Source: Melaminivora suipulveris
GTDB taxonomy: Bacteria > Pseudomonadota > Gammaproteobacteria > Burkholderiales > Burkholderiaceae_C
Reading direction: 5' to 3'
Assembly (NCBI RefSeq): GCF_003008575.1
Contig: NZ_CP027667.1
Span: 1,058,501 to 1,122,500 of the forward strand
Length of the DNA: 64,000 nucleotides
Shown here piece after piece: positions 56,945-64,000 of this stretch (position 1 is its first letter; each line of letters starts with the position of its first letter). A program made the translations under genes and the position numbers. The notes beneath the pieces were generated by a model. The model had not been told where the DNA came from. It worked only from the letters and a program-made list of their open reading frames with translations, and did not search any database.

Positions 56945-58778
56945 CCCGCTGGAGATTTCCACACATCGCCCTAGTGGCAGTCGCGCTGCTATGGACTGCA
57001 GCTGCGCAGGTTCAGGCTGGCGCGAAACGGGAGCCCATGATCATCACGCCCACGGTCGAAGGACTGCTGCTGTGTGAAGAGGTCATTGCACAAAAGAGCA
57101 TCGTCGATATCGAGCGCGCCTATACATACTGCGACGAGCGGGGCAAAAGCGGCGCGAAAGCTCTCGAGCGGCTCCTGGACACACTTGAGCCGGGGGGGCC
57201 GAGGGAACGGTGCAGGTCGGCTACACCTTGACTTTGCAGTTGCTCAGCCTGTTTCAGGAAACGCCCCAGGGCTGGGCCATCGACACGACACGCCTGGAGC
57301 GCCACCTCGACCTCATCCGCCAGGTCGATCGCCCGGTGGTGGTCTATCTCGCAGCGGACCATTTCGACTCAAGAGGGCCCCTCCCGGCAGAACTGGCTCG
57401 GAACCCCGACAACCTGATGCTGCTGGCCGATGGCAAGCCGCCCGAGCTGGGCTACTTCGGTTATCGCATCCTTCCCTATACGCTCTCCACCGATCCGGCC
57501 ATTGCGGTGAACCGTTACCGTCTACACGCATTGAACCTGATCGCGCAACGCGTCAAGGCGTTGCCGCAAAAAGCGCAAGAGCGCATCGTCGCCTTCACGC
57601 TCGCTGGTGAGCTGCACCATCTGTTTCCCGATTTTGAGAACGGCATGGGCGCATTCCAGAACATCCACGTCACGGATTACAGCCCGCGCTCGACAGCTGG
57701 ATTTCGCGTGTGGCTTCAGAGCAAGTACATGAGCGTGGCGCGCCTCAATGCGGCGACGGGTTTCGACTTCGCTTCGTTCGACCAGATCGACGCCCCTGCA
57801 CGCGACATTCGTCGGCAAAGGCTGGGCTCCTTCGCCGAGCATTACGACTCTTTCGCCGCAGGCACGCTGCCAATCGCCGGCTGGCTATGGGATCCGGCTC
57901 GGCAGATCGACCGGCTCGATCTGTATGTGGATGCGCAGCACATCGGACCGGTGTCACGCGGCATGAACCGGCTGGACGTATACCGCGCAGTGAAGGAAAT
58001 CACCTCGCCCAATACCGGCTACCGGCACGATTTCGATTTCCGCGCTCTCCCGCCCGGTCGCCATGTCGCCCAGGTCATCGCCAGTTCGCATGACAAGCGT
58101 TACCAGTTGGCCGAATTGCCTTTCACCGTAGTGCCGCGCAACCAGAGCCCAGTGAACGACGCCGCGCCAGACTCCGTCAAGGGGCTGCCGGATGCAAAAA
58201 GGCTCAAGGGCGTACGGTCTTGGCTCGACCTGCCGAGCCCGCACCAGGACGTCTACTACAACCCGCTCGCGCGCGAATGGAATATGTACCGGGAGTCGCA
58301 AGTCTTCGGCTTCCTCAAGGCGTTCCACGCTCATGCCATTCAGGCCGGGCTGCCTGCGCAGAAGCTGTTTTCCCATCAGATCGTGCCAAAGGTCAACTCG
58401 TCATGGAACGCAGCCCTGTTCGCCGTGGGTTCGACGCTGGGCGGCGCCACACCGTGGAGGCAAGGGCTGAACATGTACGGTGGTGCCACCGACAGCGCCT
58501 GGCTGCGCCAGTACATGCGCCAACGCAATATTCGTGCTTATGGCGCGCCGGAGTTTCACCCGCAGCAGTGGAAACGTCCGAACGCTGCGCTCAAGGCTCT
58601 GCAGTCGCATTACGCAGCCGGGGCCCGCTTCATCAGCCCGTATTACTTCTCGATCATTCCACGGCGCTTCAAGGGCGGGCCGGCGCACGGTGTGAACCGC
58701 ATGGAAATCACTCCGGGAAATAGCGCCGATGGCTCCGATCAGTTCTACCGCGCCATTGTCGAATTCGCAAAACGCTGA
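56941..58778 (+). pseudogene. Secreted glycoside-hydrolase-like protein, frameshifted at a G7 tract
   Basis: The ATG at 56941 overlaps the glycosyltransferase stop and encodes a signal peptide (FPHIALVAVALLWTAAAQVQA). The frame ends at 57231. A second frame, shifted by one base, carries the remaining 520 residues to 58778. The two join at seven consecutive G (57192-57198). Eight G would give an uninterrupted 612-aa protein reading LEPGGAEGTVQVGYTL across the joint. The large part looks like a TIM-barrel glycoside hydrolase of the GH42/GH35 type (FTLAGELHHLFPDF, then DYSPRSTAGFRVWLQSKY and LNAATGFDFASFD). It could be a true pseudogene, a slippage-controlled gene or a sequencing error. Confidence 0.75.
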
Positions 58779-58787
58779 ACCGTTCTC

Positions 58788-59588
58788 ATGCACACCATGC
58801 CCCACTGGTCCGGCGCAGCACGCGCATGCATCACCGGAATCTTCACCGACATCGACGACACCCTGACCACCGATGGCGCCATCACGCCCGATGCCCTGCA
58901 GGCACTGTCGAATCTCAAAGCCGCCGGCCTGCAAATCGTCGCCATCACCGGCCGCCCCGTCGGCTGGAGCGAACCCTTCGCCCTCGCCTGGCCCCTGGAC
59001 GCCATCGTCGCCGAGAACGGCGCCGTGGCGCTCAGGCGCAACGCCTCGGGCGGGCTGGACAGGCTCTACCAGCAGGACGCCGCCACGCGCGCCACCAATT
59101 TCGCGCGCATGCAGCAGGTGTTGGCGCACATCGAAGCCAGCATTGCCGGCGCGCGGCGCGCCACCGATTCCGCCGGGCGCGAGACCGACATCGCCATCGA
59201 CCACAGCGAGTTCGCCCACCTGTCCGAAGCGCAGATCGACAAGGTGGTGCTGGCCATGCGCCACGAGGGCATGCACGCCACCGTGAGCAGCATCCACATC
59301 AATGGCTGGTACGGCGAGCACAACAAGCTGGAGGGCGCGCGCTGGATCGTGCGCGAGCTGTGGGGGCGCGACCTGGACGCGGAGATGGATCGCTGGGCTT
59401 ATGTGGGCGACTCGACCAACGACGCGCTGATGTTCCAGGCTTTCGACAACAGTGTCGGCGTGGCCAACATCGCGCGCTTTGTGCCGCATCTGTCGCATCT
59501 GCCGCGCTACGTGACGCAGGGTGAGCGCGGCGCCGGGTTCGCTGAGGTAGCGCGGGCGGTGCTGGCGTCCCGGCAGCGGACTTCATGA
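58788..59588 (+). CDS. HAD-IIB family phosphatase
   Basis: This 266-aa cytoplasmic hydrolase has the HAD motif I FTDIDDTLTTDG, motif II threonine in VAITGRPVG, and motif IV YVGDSTNDALMFQAF. The cap is type IIB (Cof-like), related to sugar-phosphate phosphatases such as sucrose or mannosylglycerate phosphatase. It starts 9 bp after the glycoside-hydrolase-like frame, so it may be co-transcribed with the glycan genes, but its base composition matches the GC-rich core genome. The substrate is unknown. Confidence 0.85.
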   Translation: MHTMPHWSGAARACITGIFTDIDDTLTTDGAITPDALQALSNLKAAGLQIVAITGRPVGWSEPFALAWPLDAIVAENGAVALRRNASGGLDRLYQQDAATRATNFARMQQVLAHIEASIAGARRATDSAGRETDIAIDHSEFAHLSEAQIDKVVLAMRHEGMHATVSSIHINGWYGEHNKLEGARWIVRELWGRDLDAEMDRWAYVGDSTNDALMFQAFDNSVGVANIARFVPHLSHLPRYVTQGERGAGFAEVARAVLASRQRTS

Positions 59589-59643
59589 AAAAAACGGCTT
59601 CAGTCGGCGTCAATAAAGCGTTGATAGCTATATAAATGTGAGC
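59589..59643 (-). repeat. ~60-bp intergenic element, copy 9
   Basis: It starts right at the HAD gene stop. On the minus strand CACATTTATATAGCTATCAA is followed by CGCTTTATTGACGCCGACTGA and CGTTTTTTT. Confidence 0.75.
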
Positions 59644-59649
59644 AAAAAG

Positions 59650-59670
59650 AAAGGCGCCTGCGGCGCCTTT
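59650..59670 (-). terminator. Intrinsic terminator of the glt operon
   Basis: AAAGGCGCC-GCA-GGCGCCTTT is followed on the minus strand by CTTTTTGC, about 30 bp beyond the gltL stop. Confidence 0.85.
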
Positions 59671-59698
59671 TGCATTCCGCGCGGCGCACCGCCGCGGT

Positions 59699-60445
59699 TC
59701 AATGCTGCAGGATCTTGTTCAGGAAATCCTTGGTGCGCGGCTGGCGGTTTTCCGGGTGGCCGAAGAACTCGTCCTTGCTGCAGTCCTCCAGGATCTTGCC
59801 GCCCACGTCCATGAAGATGACGCGATTGCCGACCTTGCGCGCAAAGCCCATCTCGTGCGTCACGCACATCATGGTCATGCCCTCGTGCGCCAGGCCCATC
59901 ATGACGTCCAGAACCTCGCCGACCATCTCCGGATCGAGCGCCGAAGTGGGCTCGTCGAACAGCATGACGATGGGGTCCATGGACAGCGCACGGGCGATGG
60001 CCACACGCTGCTGCTGACCTCCCGAGAGCTGGCCCGGAAACTTGTCCTTGTGCGCCATCAGGCCCACGCGGTCGAGCATCTTCAGGCCGCGCGCCTTGGC
60101 ATCGTCGGCGCTGCGGCCAAGCACCTTGATCTGCGCAATCGTCAGGTTCTCGGTCACCGACAGGTGCGGAAACAGCTCGAAGTGCTGGAACACCATGCCC
60201 ACGCGCGAGCGCAGCTTGGGCAGGTTGGTCTTGGGATCGTGCACCGCCGTGCCGTCGACCCAGATTTCGCCTTTTTGCACCGGCTCCAGCGCGTTGATGG
60301 TCTTGATCAGGGTCGACTTGCCCGAACCCGACGGGCCGCAGACCACCACCACCTCGCCCTTGGCGATGGCGGTGGAGCAGTCATTCAGCACCTGGAAGCT
60401 GCCATACCACTTGGAGACGTTCTTCAGTTCGATCATTTGGCTCAT
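59699..60445 (-). CDS. gltL: Glutamate/aspartate ABC transporter ATP-binding protein
   Basis: This 248-aa ATPase drives acidic amino acid import. Walker A is GPSGSGKST, the signature is [15 protein letters not shown], Walker [13 protein letters not shown], and the switch histidine lies in VTHEMGF. It is the last gene of gltI-gltJ-gltK-gltL, 16 bp after gltK, and is followed by a terminator. Confidence 0.95.
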   Translation of the reverse strand: MSQMIELKNVSKWYGSFQVLNDCSTAIAKGEVVVVCGPSGSGKSTLIKTINALEPVQKGEIWVDGTAVHDPKTNLPKLRSRVGMVFQHFELFPHLSVTENLTIAQIKVLGRSADDAKARGLKMLDRVGLMAHKDKFPGQLSGGQQQRVAIARALSMDPIVMLFDEPTSALDPEMVGEVLDVMMGLAHEGMTMMCVTHEMGFARKVGNRVIFMDVGGKILEDCSKDEFFGHPENRQPRTKDFLNKILQH

Positions 60446-60461
60446 AGGTCACTCCGGGCCA

Positions 60462-61133
60462 TCAACGGATGATGGCGATCTTCTTGTGCAGGCGCTTGAC
60501 GGCCCACGACAGCGCGAAGCAGATGATGAAATAAACCACTGCGGCAGCCAGGTACGACTCGATGGGCCGGCCGTAATTCTTGCCAGCGATCTCGAAGCCC
60601 TTGAGCATGTCGTAGGCGCCAATCGCATAGACCAGCGAGGTGTCCTGGAACAGGATGATGGTCTGCGTGAGCAGCACCGGCAGCATGTTGCGAAACGCCT
60701 GCGGCAGCACCACCAAGCGCATGTTCTGGCCGTAGGTCATGCCCATGGCCTGGCCGGCAAAGACCTGCCCGCGCGGGATGGACTGGATGCCGGCGCGCAT
60801 GATCTCGGAGAAGTACGCCGCCTCGAAGGCCACGAAGGTGATGATGGCCGAGACCTCCGCGCCGATGGGCCGGCCGATGATCAGCGGCACCAGCAGGAAG
60901 AACCACAGGATCACCATCACCAGCGGGATGGAGCGCATGCCGTTGACGTAGATCGTCGCCGGCACGCCCAGCAGGCGGCTGCCCGACAGGCGCATCAGCG
61001 CCAGCACCGTACCCAGCAGCACCCCGCCGATCGTGGCGATCACCGTCAGCGTCAGGCTGAAATACAGCCCCTTGAGCACGAAGTTGGAAAACAGCTCCCA
61101 GGAGAAGAACGACCAATCAATATTGAGATTCAT
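60462..61133 (-). CDS. gltK: Glutamate/aspartate ABC transporter permease GltK
   Basis: This 223-aa His/Glu/Gln/Arg/opine-type inner-membrane permease has five or so helices. The coupling motif region is EIMRAGIQSIPRGQVFAGQAMGM, which docks the ATPase. Conserved helix segments include VFAGQAMGMTYGQNMRLVVL and LVYAIGAYDML. It pairs with GltJ. A 176-bp gap holding a palindromic repeat separates it from gltJ. Confidence 0.94.
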   Translation of the reverse strand: MNLNIDWSFFSWELFSNFVLKGLYFSLTLTVIATIGGVLLGTVLALMRLSGSRLLGVPATIYVNGMRSIPLVMVILWFFLLVPLIIGRPIGAEVSAIITFVAFEAAYFSEIMRAGIQSIPRGQVFAGQAMGMTYGQNMRLVVLPQAFRNMLPVLLTQTIILFQDTSLVYAIGAYDMLKGFEIAGKNYGRPIESYLAAAVVYFIICFALSWAVKRLHKKIAIIR

Positions 61134-61243
61134 CTCAGTGCTCCACGACGCTGTACGTCAACCAAGCCGCGTGAAATCGGCACGACCGAGGCCAGTGCAG
61201 CCGCGCAAGGGCCGCCCCGCCGCGCGGGCTGCGTCCTCCTGCC

Positions 61244-61295
61244 CGCATTGCGCAGCAATGCGAGAGCGGGGGGATGGCGCGAAGCGCCTCAGGGG
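61244..61295. repeat. Palindromic repeat between gltJ and gltK
   Basis: Two hairpins lie in tandem: CGCATTGC-GCA-GCAATGCG (61244-61262) and GGCGC-GAA-GCGCC (61276-61288), the latter flanked by G-runs. The GGGGGATGGCGCGAAGCGCC type of sequence is one I associate with common intergenic repeats in Comamonadaceae (memory, not searched). It sits inside an otherwise tight operon. Confidence 0.65.
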
Positions 61296-61309
61296 GGTGT
61301 CGCCGCACT

Positions 61310-62062
61310 TCAGTGTCCTCCCCCGCTGGCGGCGATCAGGCCGGGCACGCGTGCGCGCCGCTCGACGAAGGCCATGATGCGGTTGATGGCCAGGGCCGAG
61401 ATGGCGTACAGCGCCGTGACGGCCAGATAGATCTCGACGCCGCGCGCGGTTTCCTCCTGCGCCTGCATGGCGAACATGGTGAGCTCGGAGATCGACACCG
61501 CGAAGGCCACCGACGAGTTCTTGAACACGTTCATGGATTCGCTGGTCAGCGGCGGGATGATGATGCGAAACGCCATCGGCAGCAGCACGTAGCGGTAGTA
61601 CTGGAACGTGGTGAAGCCCATGGCCATGCCGGCGTAGCGCTGGCCGCGCGGCAGCGCCTGAATCCCTGAGCGCACCTGCTCGGCGATGCGGGCCGAGGTG
61701 AAGAAGCCCAGGGCGAAGACCACCAGCACAAAGCCGGGCAGCGACTTCATCGCCGGGAAGATGGCCGGAATCACGTGGTACCACAGGAAGATGTGGACCA
61801 GCAGCGGTATGTTGCGAAAGAACTCCACCCAGGCATTGCCCAGGCGCACGACCCAGGGCCGGCCCTCCAGCGTGCGCAGCGTGCCGATGAGCGAGCCCAC
61901 GACCAGCGCGATCGCCAGCGACAGCAGCGATACCGAGATCGTCCAGCCCCAGGCCGAGAGCATCCAGTCCAGGTAGGTCACGTCGCCGCCCTTGCCGAAG
62001 CAGCTCGTGCCGACCTCCATGCTGATGGTGTCCTGGCAGAACACCTGCCATTCCCAATTCAT
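61310..62062 (-). CDS. gltJ: Glutamate/aspartate ABC transporter permease GltJ
   Basis: This 250-aa permease has the coupling segment EQVRSGIQALPRGQRYAGMAMGF and a longer first periplasmic region than GltK, as is usual. The start at 62062 (MNWEWQVFCQD) has AGAGG seven bases upstream. A GTG 16 codons earlier is unlikely. A hairpin terminator precedes it in the gap after gltI, probably lowering its expression relative to the binding protein. Confidence 0.94.
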   Translation of the reverse strand: MNWEWQVFCQDTISMEVGTSCFGKGGDVTYLDWMLSAWGWTISVSLLSLAIALVVGSLIGTLRTLEGRPWVVRLGNAWVEFFRNIPLLVHIFLWYHVIPAIFPAMKSLPGFVLVVFALGFFTSARIAEQVRSGIQALPRGQRYAGMAMGFTTFQYYRYVLLPMAFRIIIPPLTSESMNVFKNSSVAFAVSISELTMFAMQAQEETARGVEIYLAVTALYAISALAINRIMAFVERRARVPGLIAASGGGH

Positions 62063-62133
62063 AGGAGTACCTCTCCTGTTGTCTTGTTGTGGTCCAGGCG
62101 CCGCCCGCACGGTGGCGGACAGCCAACGAAAAA

Positions 62134-62169
62134 CGCCCCTTCCCGAGCCGGACCGGCTGAAAAGGGGCG
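62134..62169 (-). terminator. Hairpin between gltI and gltJ
   Basis: On the minus strand CGCCCCTT...AAGGGGCG encloses a second stem AGCCGG-TC-CCGGCT-like and is followed by TTTTTCG. It probably gives partial termination after gltI, so that binding protein exceeds permease. Confidence 0.8.
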
Positions 62170-62186
62170 CTGCGCCAGTTCAGGCC

Positions 62187-63086
62187 TTACTTGATTTCGT
62201 AGGACTCCATGGGCTTGTCGTTGGGATGGGCCCAAGCGTCCTTGGTGGCCTCGGACAGCGGCAGGCCGATCTTCACGTTGTTGGGCGGGATCGGCTGCAT
62301 GAACCAGCGGTCATACAGCTTGGCCAGCGAGCCGTCGGCGATCTGGCGCTTGATGGAATCGTCCACGGCCTTCTTGAAGGCAGGGTCGTCCTTTCGCAGC
62401 ATGCAGGCGATGGGCTCCACCGACAGCACTTCGCCGACGATCTTGAAGTCCTGCGGGTTCTTGGACTTGGAGATGCTGGCCGCCAGGATGGAGCCGTCCA
62501 TGATGAAGGCGTCGGCGCGGCCGGTCTCCAGCATCAGGAAGCTGTCGGCGTGGTCCTTGCCCATGACTTCCTTGAAAGTCAGGCCGTCGGCGCGCTTGTT
62601 CTTGCGCAGCGTCTGCACCGAGGTCGTGCCGGTGGTGGTGACGATGGTCTTGCCGTTCAGGTCCTTGATGCCGGTGATGCCCGACTTGGCGTTCACGGCG
62701 ATGCGCACTTCTTCCACGTAGGTGGTCACGGCAAAAGCCACTTCCTTTTGGCGCGCCTGGTTGTTCGTGGTCGAGCCGCACTCCAGGTCCACCGTGCCGT
62801 TGGTCACCAGCGGGATGCGGTTTTGCGAGGTCACGGGCTGGTACTTGACGTCCAGCTTGGCCAGGCCGAGCTGCTTTTGGATGTCATCGGCGATGCGCTC
62901 GCTCATCTCCGTGTGAAAACCCACGTACTTGCCGTTACCCAGGGTGTAGCCCAAGCCCGAGGACTCGCGCACGCCCAGGGTGATGGCGCCGGAGGACTTG
63001 ATCTTGGCCAGCGTGTCGCCCGCCTGGGCGAAGGTGGTGCCTGCGGCCAGCAGGGTGATGGCGGCGGCCAGCAATTGTTTTTTCAT
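62187..63086 (-). CDS. gltI: Glutamate/aspartate ABC transporter substrate-binding protein
   Basis: This 299-aa periplasmic solute-binding protein has a signal peptide MKKQLLAAAITLLAAGTTFA cut after about residue 21. The mature protein has the family segments AITLGVRESSGLGYTLGNG, LECGSTTNNQARQKEVAF and DAFIMDGSILAA. The start at 63086 has AGGAG upstream. It is the first and probably most highly expressed gene of the operon. Confidence 0.95.
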   Translation of the reverse strand: MKKQLLAAAITLLAAGTTFAQAGDTLAKIKSSGAITLGVRESSGLGYTLGNGKYVGFHTEMSERIADDIQKQLGLAKLDVKYQPVTSQNRIPLVTNGTVDLECGSTTNNQARQKEVAFAVTTYVEEVRIAVNAKSGITGIKDLNGKTIVTTTGTTSVQTLRKNKRADGLTFKEVMGKDHADSFLMLETGRADAFIMDGSILAASISKSKNPQDFKIVGEVLSVEPIACMLRKDDPAFKKAVDDSIKRQIADGSLAKLYDRWFMQPIPPNNVKIGLPLSEATKDAWAHPNDKPMESYEIK

Positions 63087-63258
63087 GCTTATCTCCTTGT
63101 GGGTGGATATGTAAGGCGAAGAGACGAGGAGCGCCTGCGCAGCCGCGCCGCGGATAGCGGCGGCCGTCAGCGTTCGGTCAGGCGCGTATTGTGCGCGCTC
63201 TACAGTCCCGGTGTGGAGCAGACGCATAGGGTATTCCCACGTCCCGCAACGGGCAGGC

Positions 63259-64000
63259 TCACACGCCGGCGTTGCTGGGATGGGCCGCCAGGTAATCCCA
63301 CAGCGACTGCACCAGGCCCTTGCTGGAGTCCTTGCTGGAGTCCTTGCTGGAGTCCTTGCGGGAGGGCTTTTCGCGGTAGGCGCGCACGTCCATGACCATC
63401 TGCAACTGCTGTTGCATGGCCGGCGGCGCAGCGTTGGTCAGCTTGCCCGCGCGCAGCTCCTTCTTCGCCGCGCTGTAGGGCAGAAAAGCGACGCCGTGCC
63501 CCTCCAGCGCCATGGCCTTCAGGCCCTCGGCCATGTCGGTCTCGTAGACCCGGTCCAGGTGGATGGGCGTGGCCGCCTGCTTGAGGATCAGATCGGTGAC
63601 CCGGCCCAGGTAGGCGCCGGGCGCATAGCCCAGAAAGGGCAGCGGCTCGCTGGCGCTGCCCGGCAGTGTGAACAGTGGCGCGCCACCCTCGCCGGCCTTG
63701 GCGTAGGGCGCCAGCGGCTCCTGCCCCAGCGAGACCATCTCGTAGCGCTGCGGATCGAGCTGTATCGGCTGCGACTCATGGTGGTAGGCGACCATCACGT
63801 CGCAGCCGCCCTCCACCAGCCGCAGCACCGCGTCGTGCACGTTGAGCGCGATCAGCCGGCTCTTGAACGGCCCGAAATCCGTGCGCAGGCTCGACACCCA
63901 GGCCGGGAAGAAGGTGAAGGCCAGCGTGTGCGGCACGGCGAACTCGATCATGTCGCTGGCCGGGCTGGAGTGCGCGCGCATCACCGCGCGGGTGTTGTGC
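63259..64000 (-). CDS. LysR family transcriptional regulator (5' partial)
   Basis: The frame is open to the window edge, so the DNA-binding N-terminus is missing. What remains is the effector-binding domain: VPHTLAFTFFPAWVSSLRT, then VMVAYHHESQPIQLD and LEGHGVAFLPYS. The C-terminal part carries a KDSS tandem repeat encoded by a 12-bp repeat. It lies upstream of gltI on the same strand and might control the transporter, but this is only positional. Confidence 0.85.
   Translation of the reverse strand, partial: HNTRAVMRAHSSPASDMIEFAVPHTLAFTFFPAWVSSLRTDFGPFKSRLIALNVHDAVLRLVEGGCDVMVAYHHESQPIQLDPQRYEMVSLGQEPLAPYAKAGEGGAPLFTLPGSASEPLPFLGYAPGAYLGRVTDLILKQAATPIHLDRVYETDMAEGLKAMALEGHGVAFLPYSAAKKELRAGKLTNAAPPAMQQQLQMVMDVRAYREKPSRKDSSKDSSKDSSKGLVQSLWDYLAAHPSNAGV
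63318..63365 (-). repeat. 12-bp tandem repeat (four units) in the LysR gene
   Basis: Three identical CCTTGCTGGAGT units are followed by a fourth, CCTTGCGGGAGG. They encode the hydrophilic SSKDSSKDSSKD run near the protein's C-terminus. Unit number can change without breaking the frame. Confidence 0.85.

Noticed and set aside
63318..63365. Short direct repeats as a CRISPR array
   Set aside because: The 12-bp units are contiguous with no spacers and lie in a coding frame.

Overview
The window is GC-rich, densely packed chromosomal DNA of a betaproteobacterium, most likely Burkholderiales, family Comamonadaceae (Acidovorax/Alicycliphilus/Melaminivora-like). I infer this from the paired cyanophycin synthetases, the protein families present and a short intergenic repeat of a kind I associate with that family. 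No sequence search was run. I saw no rRNA, tRNA, CRISPR array, prophage or insertion sequence.

Layout. 1-6.1 kb: type II secretion genes gspD (5' end outside the window), gspE and gspF, with a luciferase-like flavin oxidoreductase gene between gspE and gspF. 6.1-7.5 kb: a cytosolic 5'-nucleotidase and a small unknown gene. 7.6-15.6 kb: a cyanophycin locus. An exporter-type ABC protein with an unusual N-terminus and a DUF1854 protein face two cyanophycin synthetases; the first (cphA') has lost the Mur-ligase P-loop. 15.6-18.3 kb: a CreA-like protein, a DsbA/FrnE-type oxidoreductase and an acyl-CoA synthetase. 18.5-25 kb: a signalling cluster of a lone receiver, a receiver-kinase, CheB, CheR and a 1,150-residue hybrid kinase with three receivers, without CheA, CheW or a chemoreceptor. 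25-28.8 kb: two small unknown genes, then a tightly overlapped operon of glycosyltransferase, acyl-CoA-dehydrogenase-like protein, PIG-L deacetylase and NodS-like methyltransferase. 28.9-34 kb: DedA, CorA, a broken YXWGXW-type lipoprotein gene and glmS. 34.1-40 kb: an Lrp/AsnC regulator, cbpA-cbpM, a histidine kinase overlapping glmU, and a DUF2917 gene divergent from a LysR gene.

40-49.3 kb: tyrS, an M23 peptidase overlapping anmK (cell-wall hydrolysis and recycling), erpA, rpsI-rplM, a membrane Ser/Thr kinase, rlmJ and rlpA. 49.3-52.8 kb: metF, tlyA and ahcY (methyl cycle); ahcY is preceded by an apparent SAH riboswitch. 53-59.6 kb: prfC followed by a visibly less GC-rich glycan island (acyltransferase 3, membrane glycosyltransferase, and a secreted glycoside-hydrolase-like gene frameshifted at a run of seven G) and a HAD phosphatase. 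59.7-63.1 kb: the glutamate/aspartate ABC transporter gltIJKL. 63.3 kb to the end: part of a LysR regulator.

The most distinctive non-coding feature is a family of about 60-bp elements, with nine convincing copies, nearly all immediately after stop codons. Each has a weak AT-rich dyad (AGCTAT...ATAGCT) followed by a conserved CGCTTGATNNACGCCGACTGA block.
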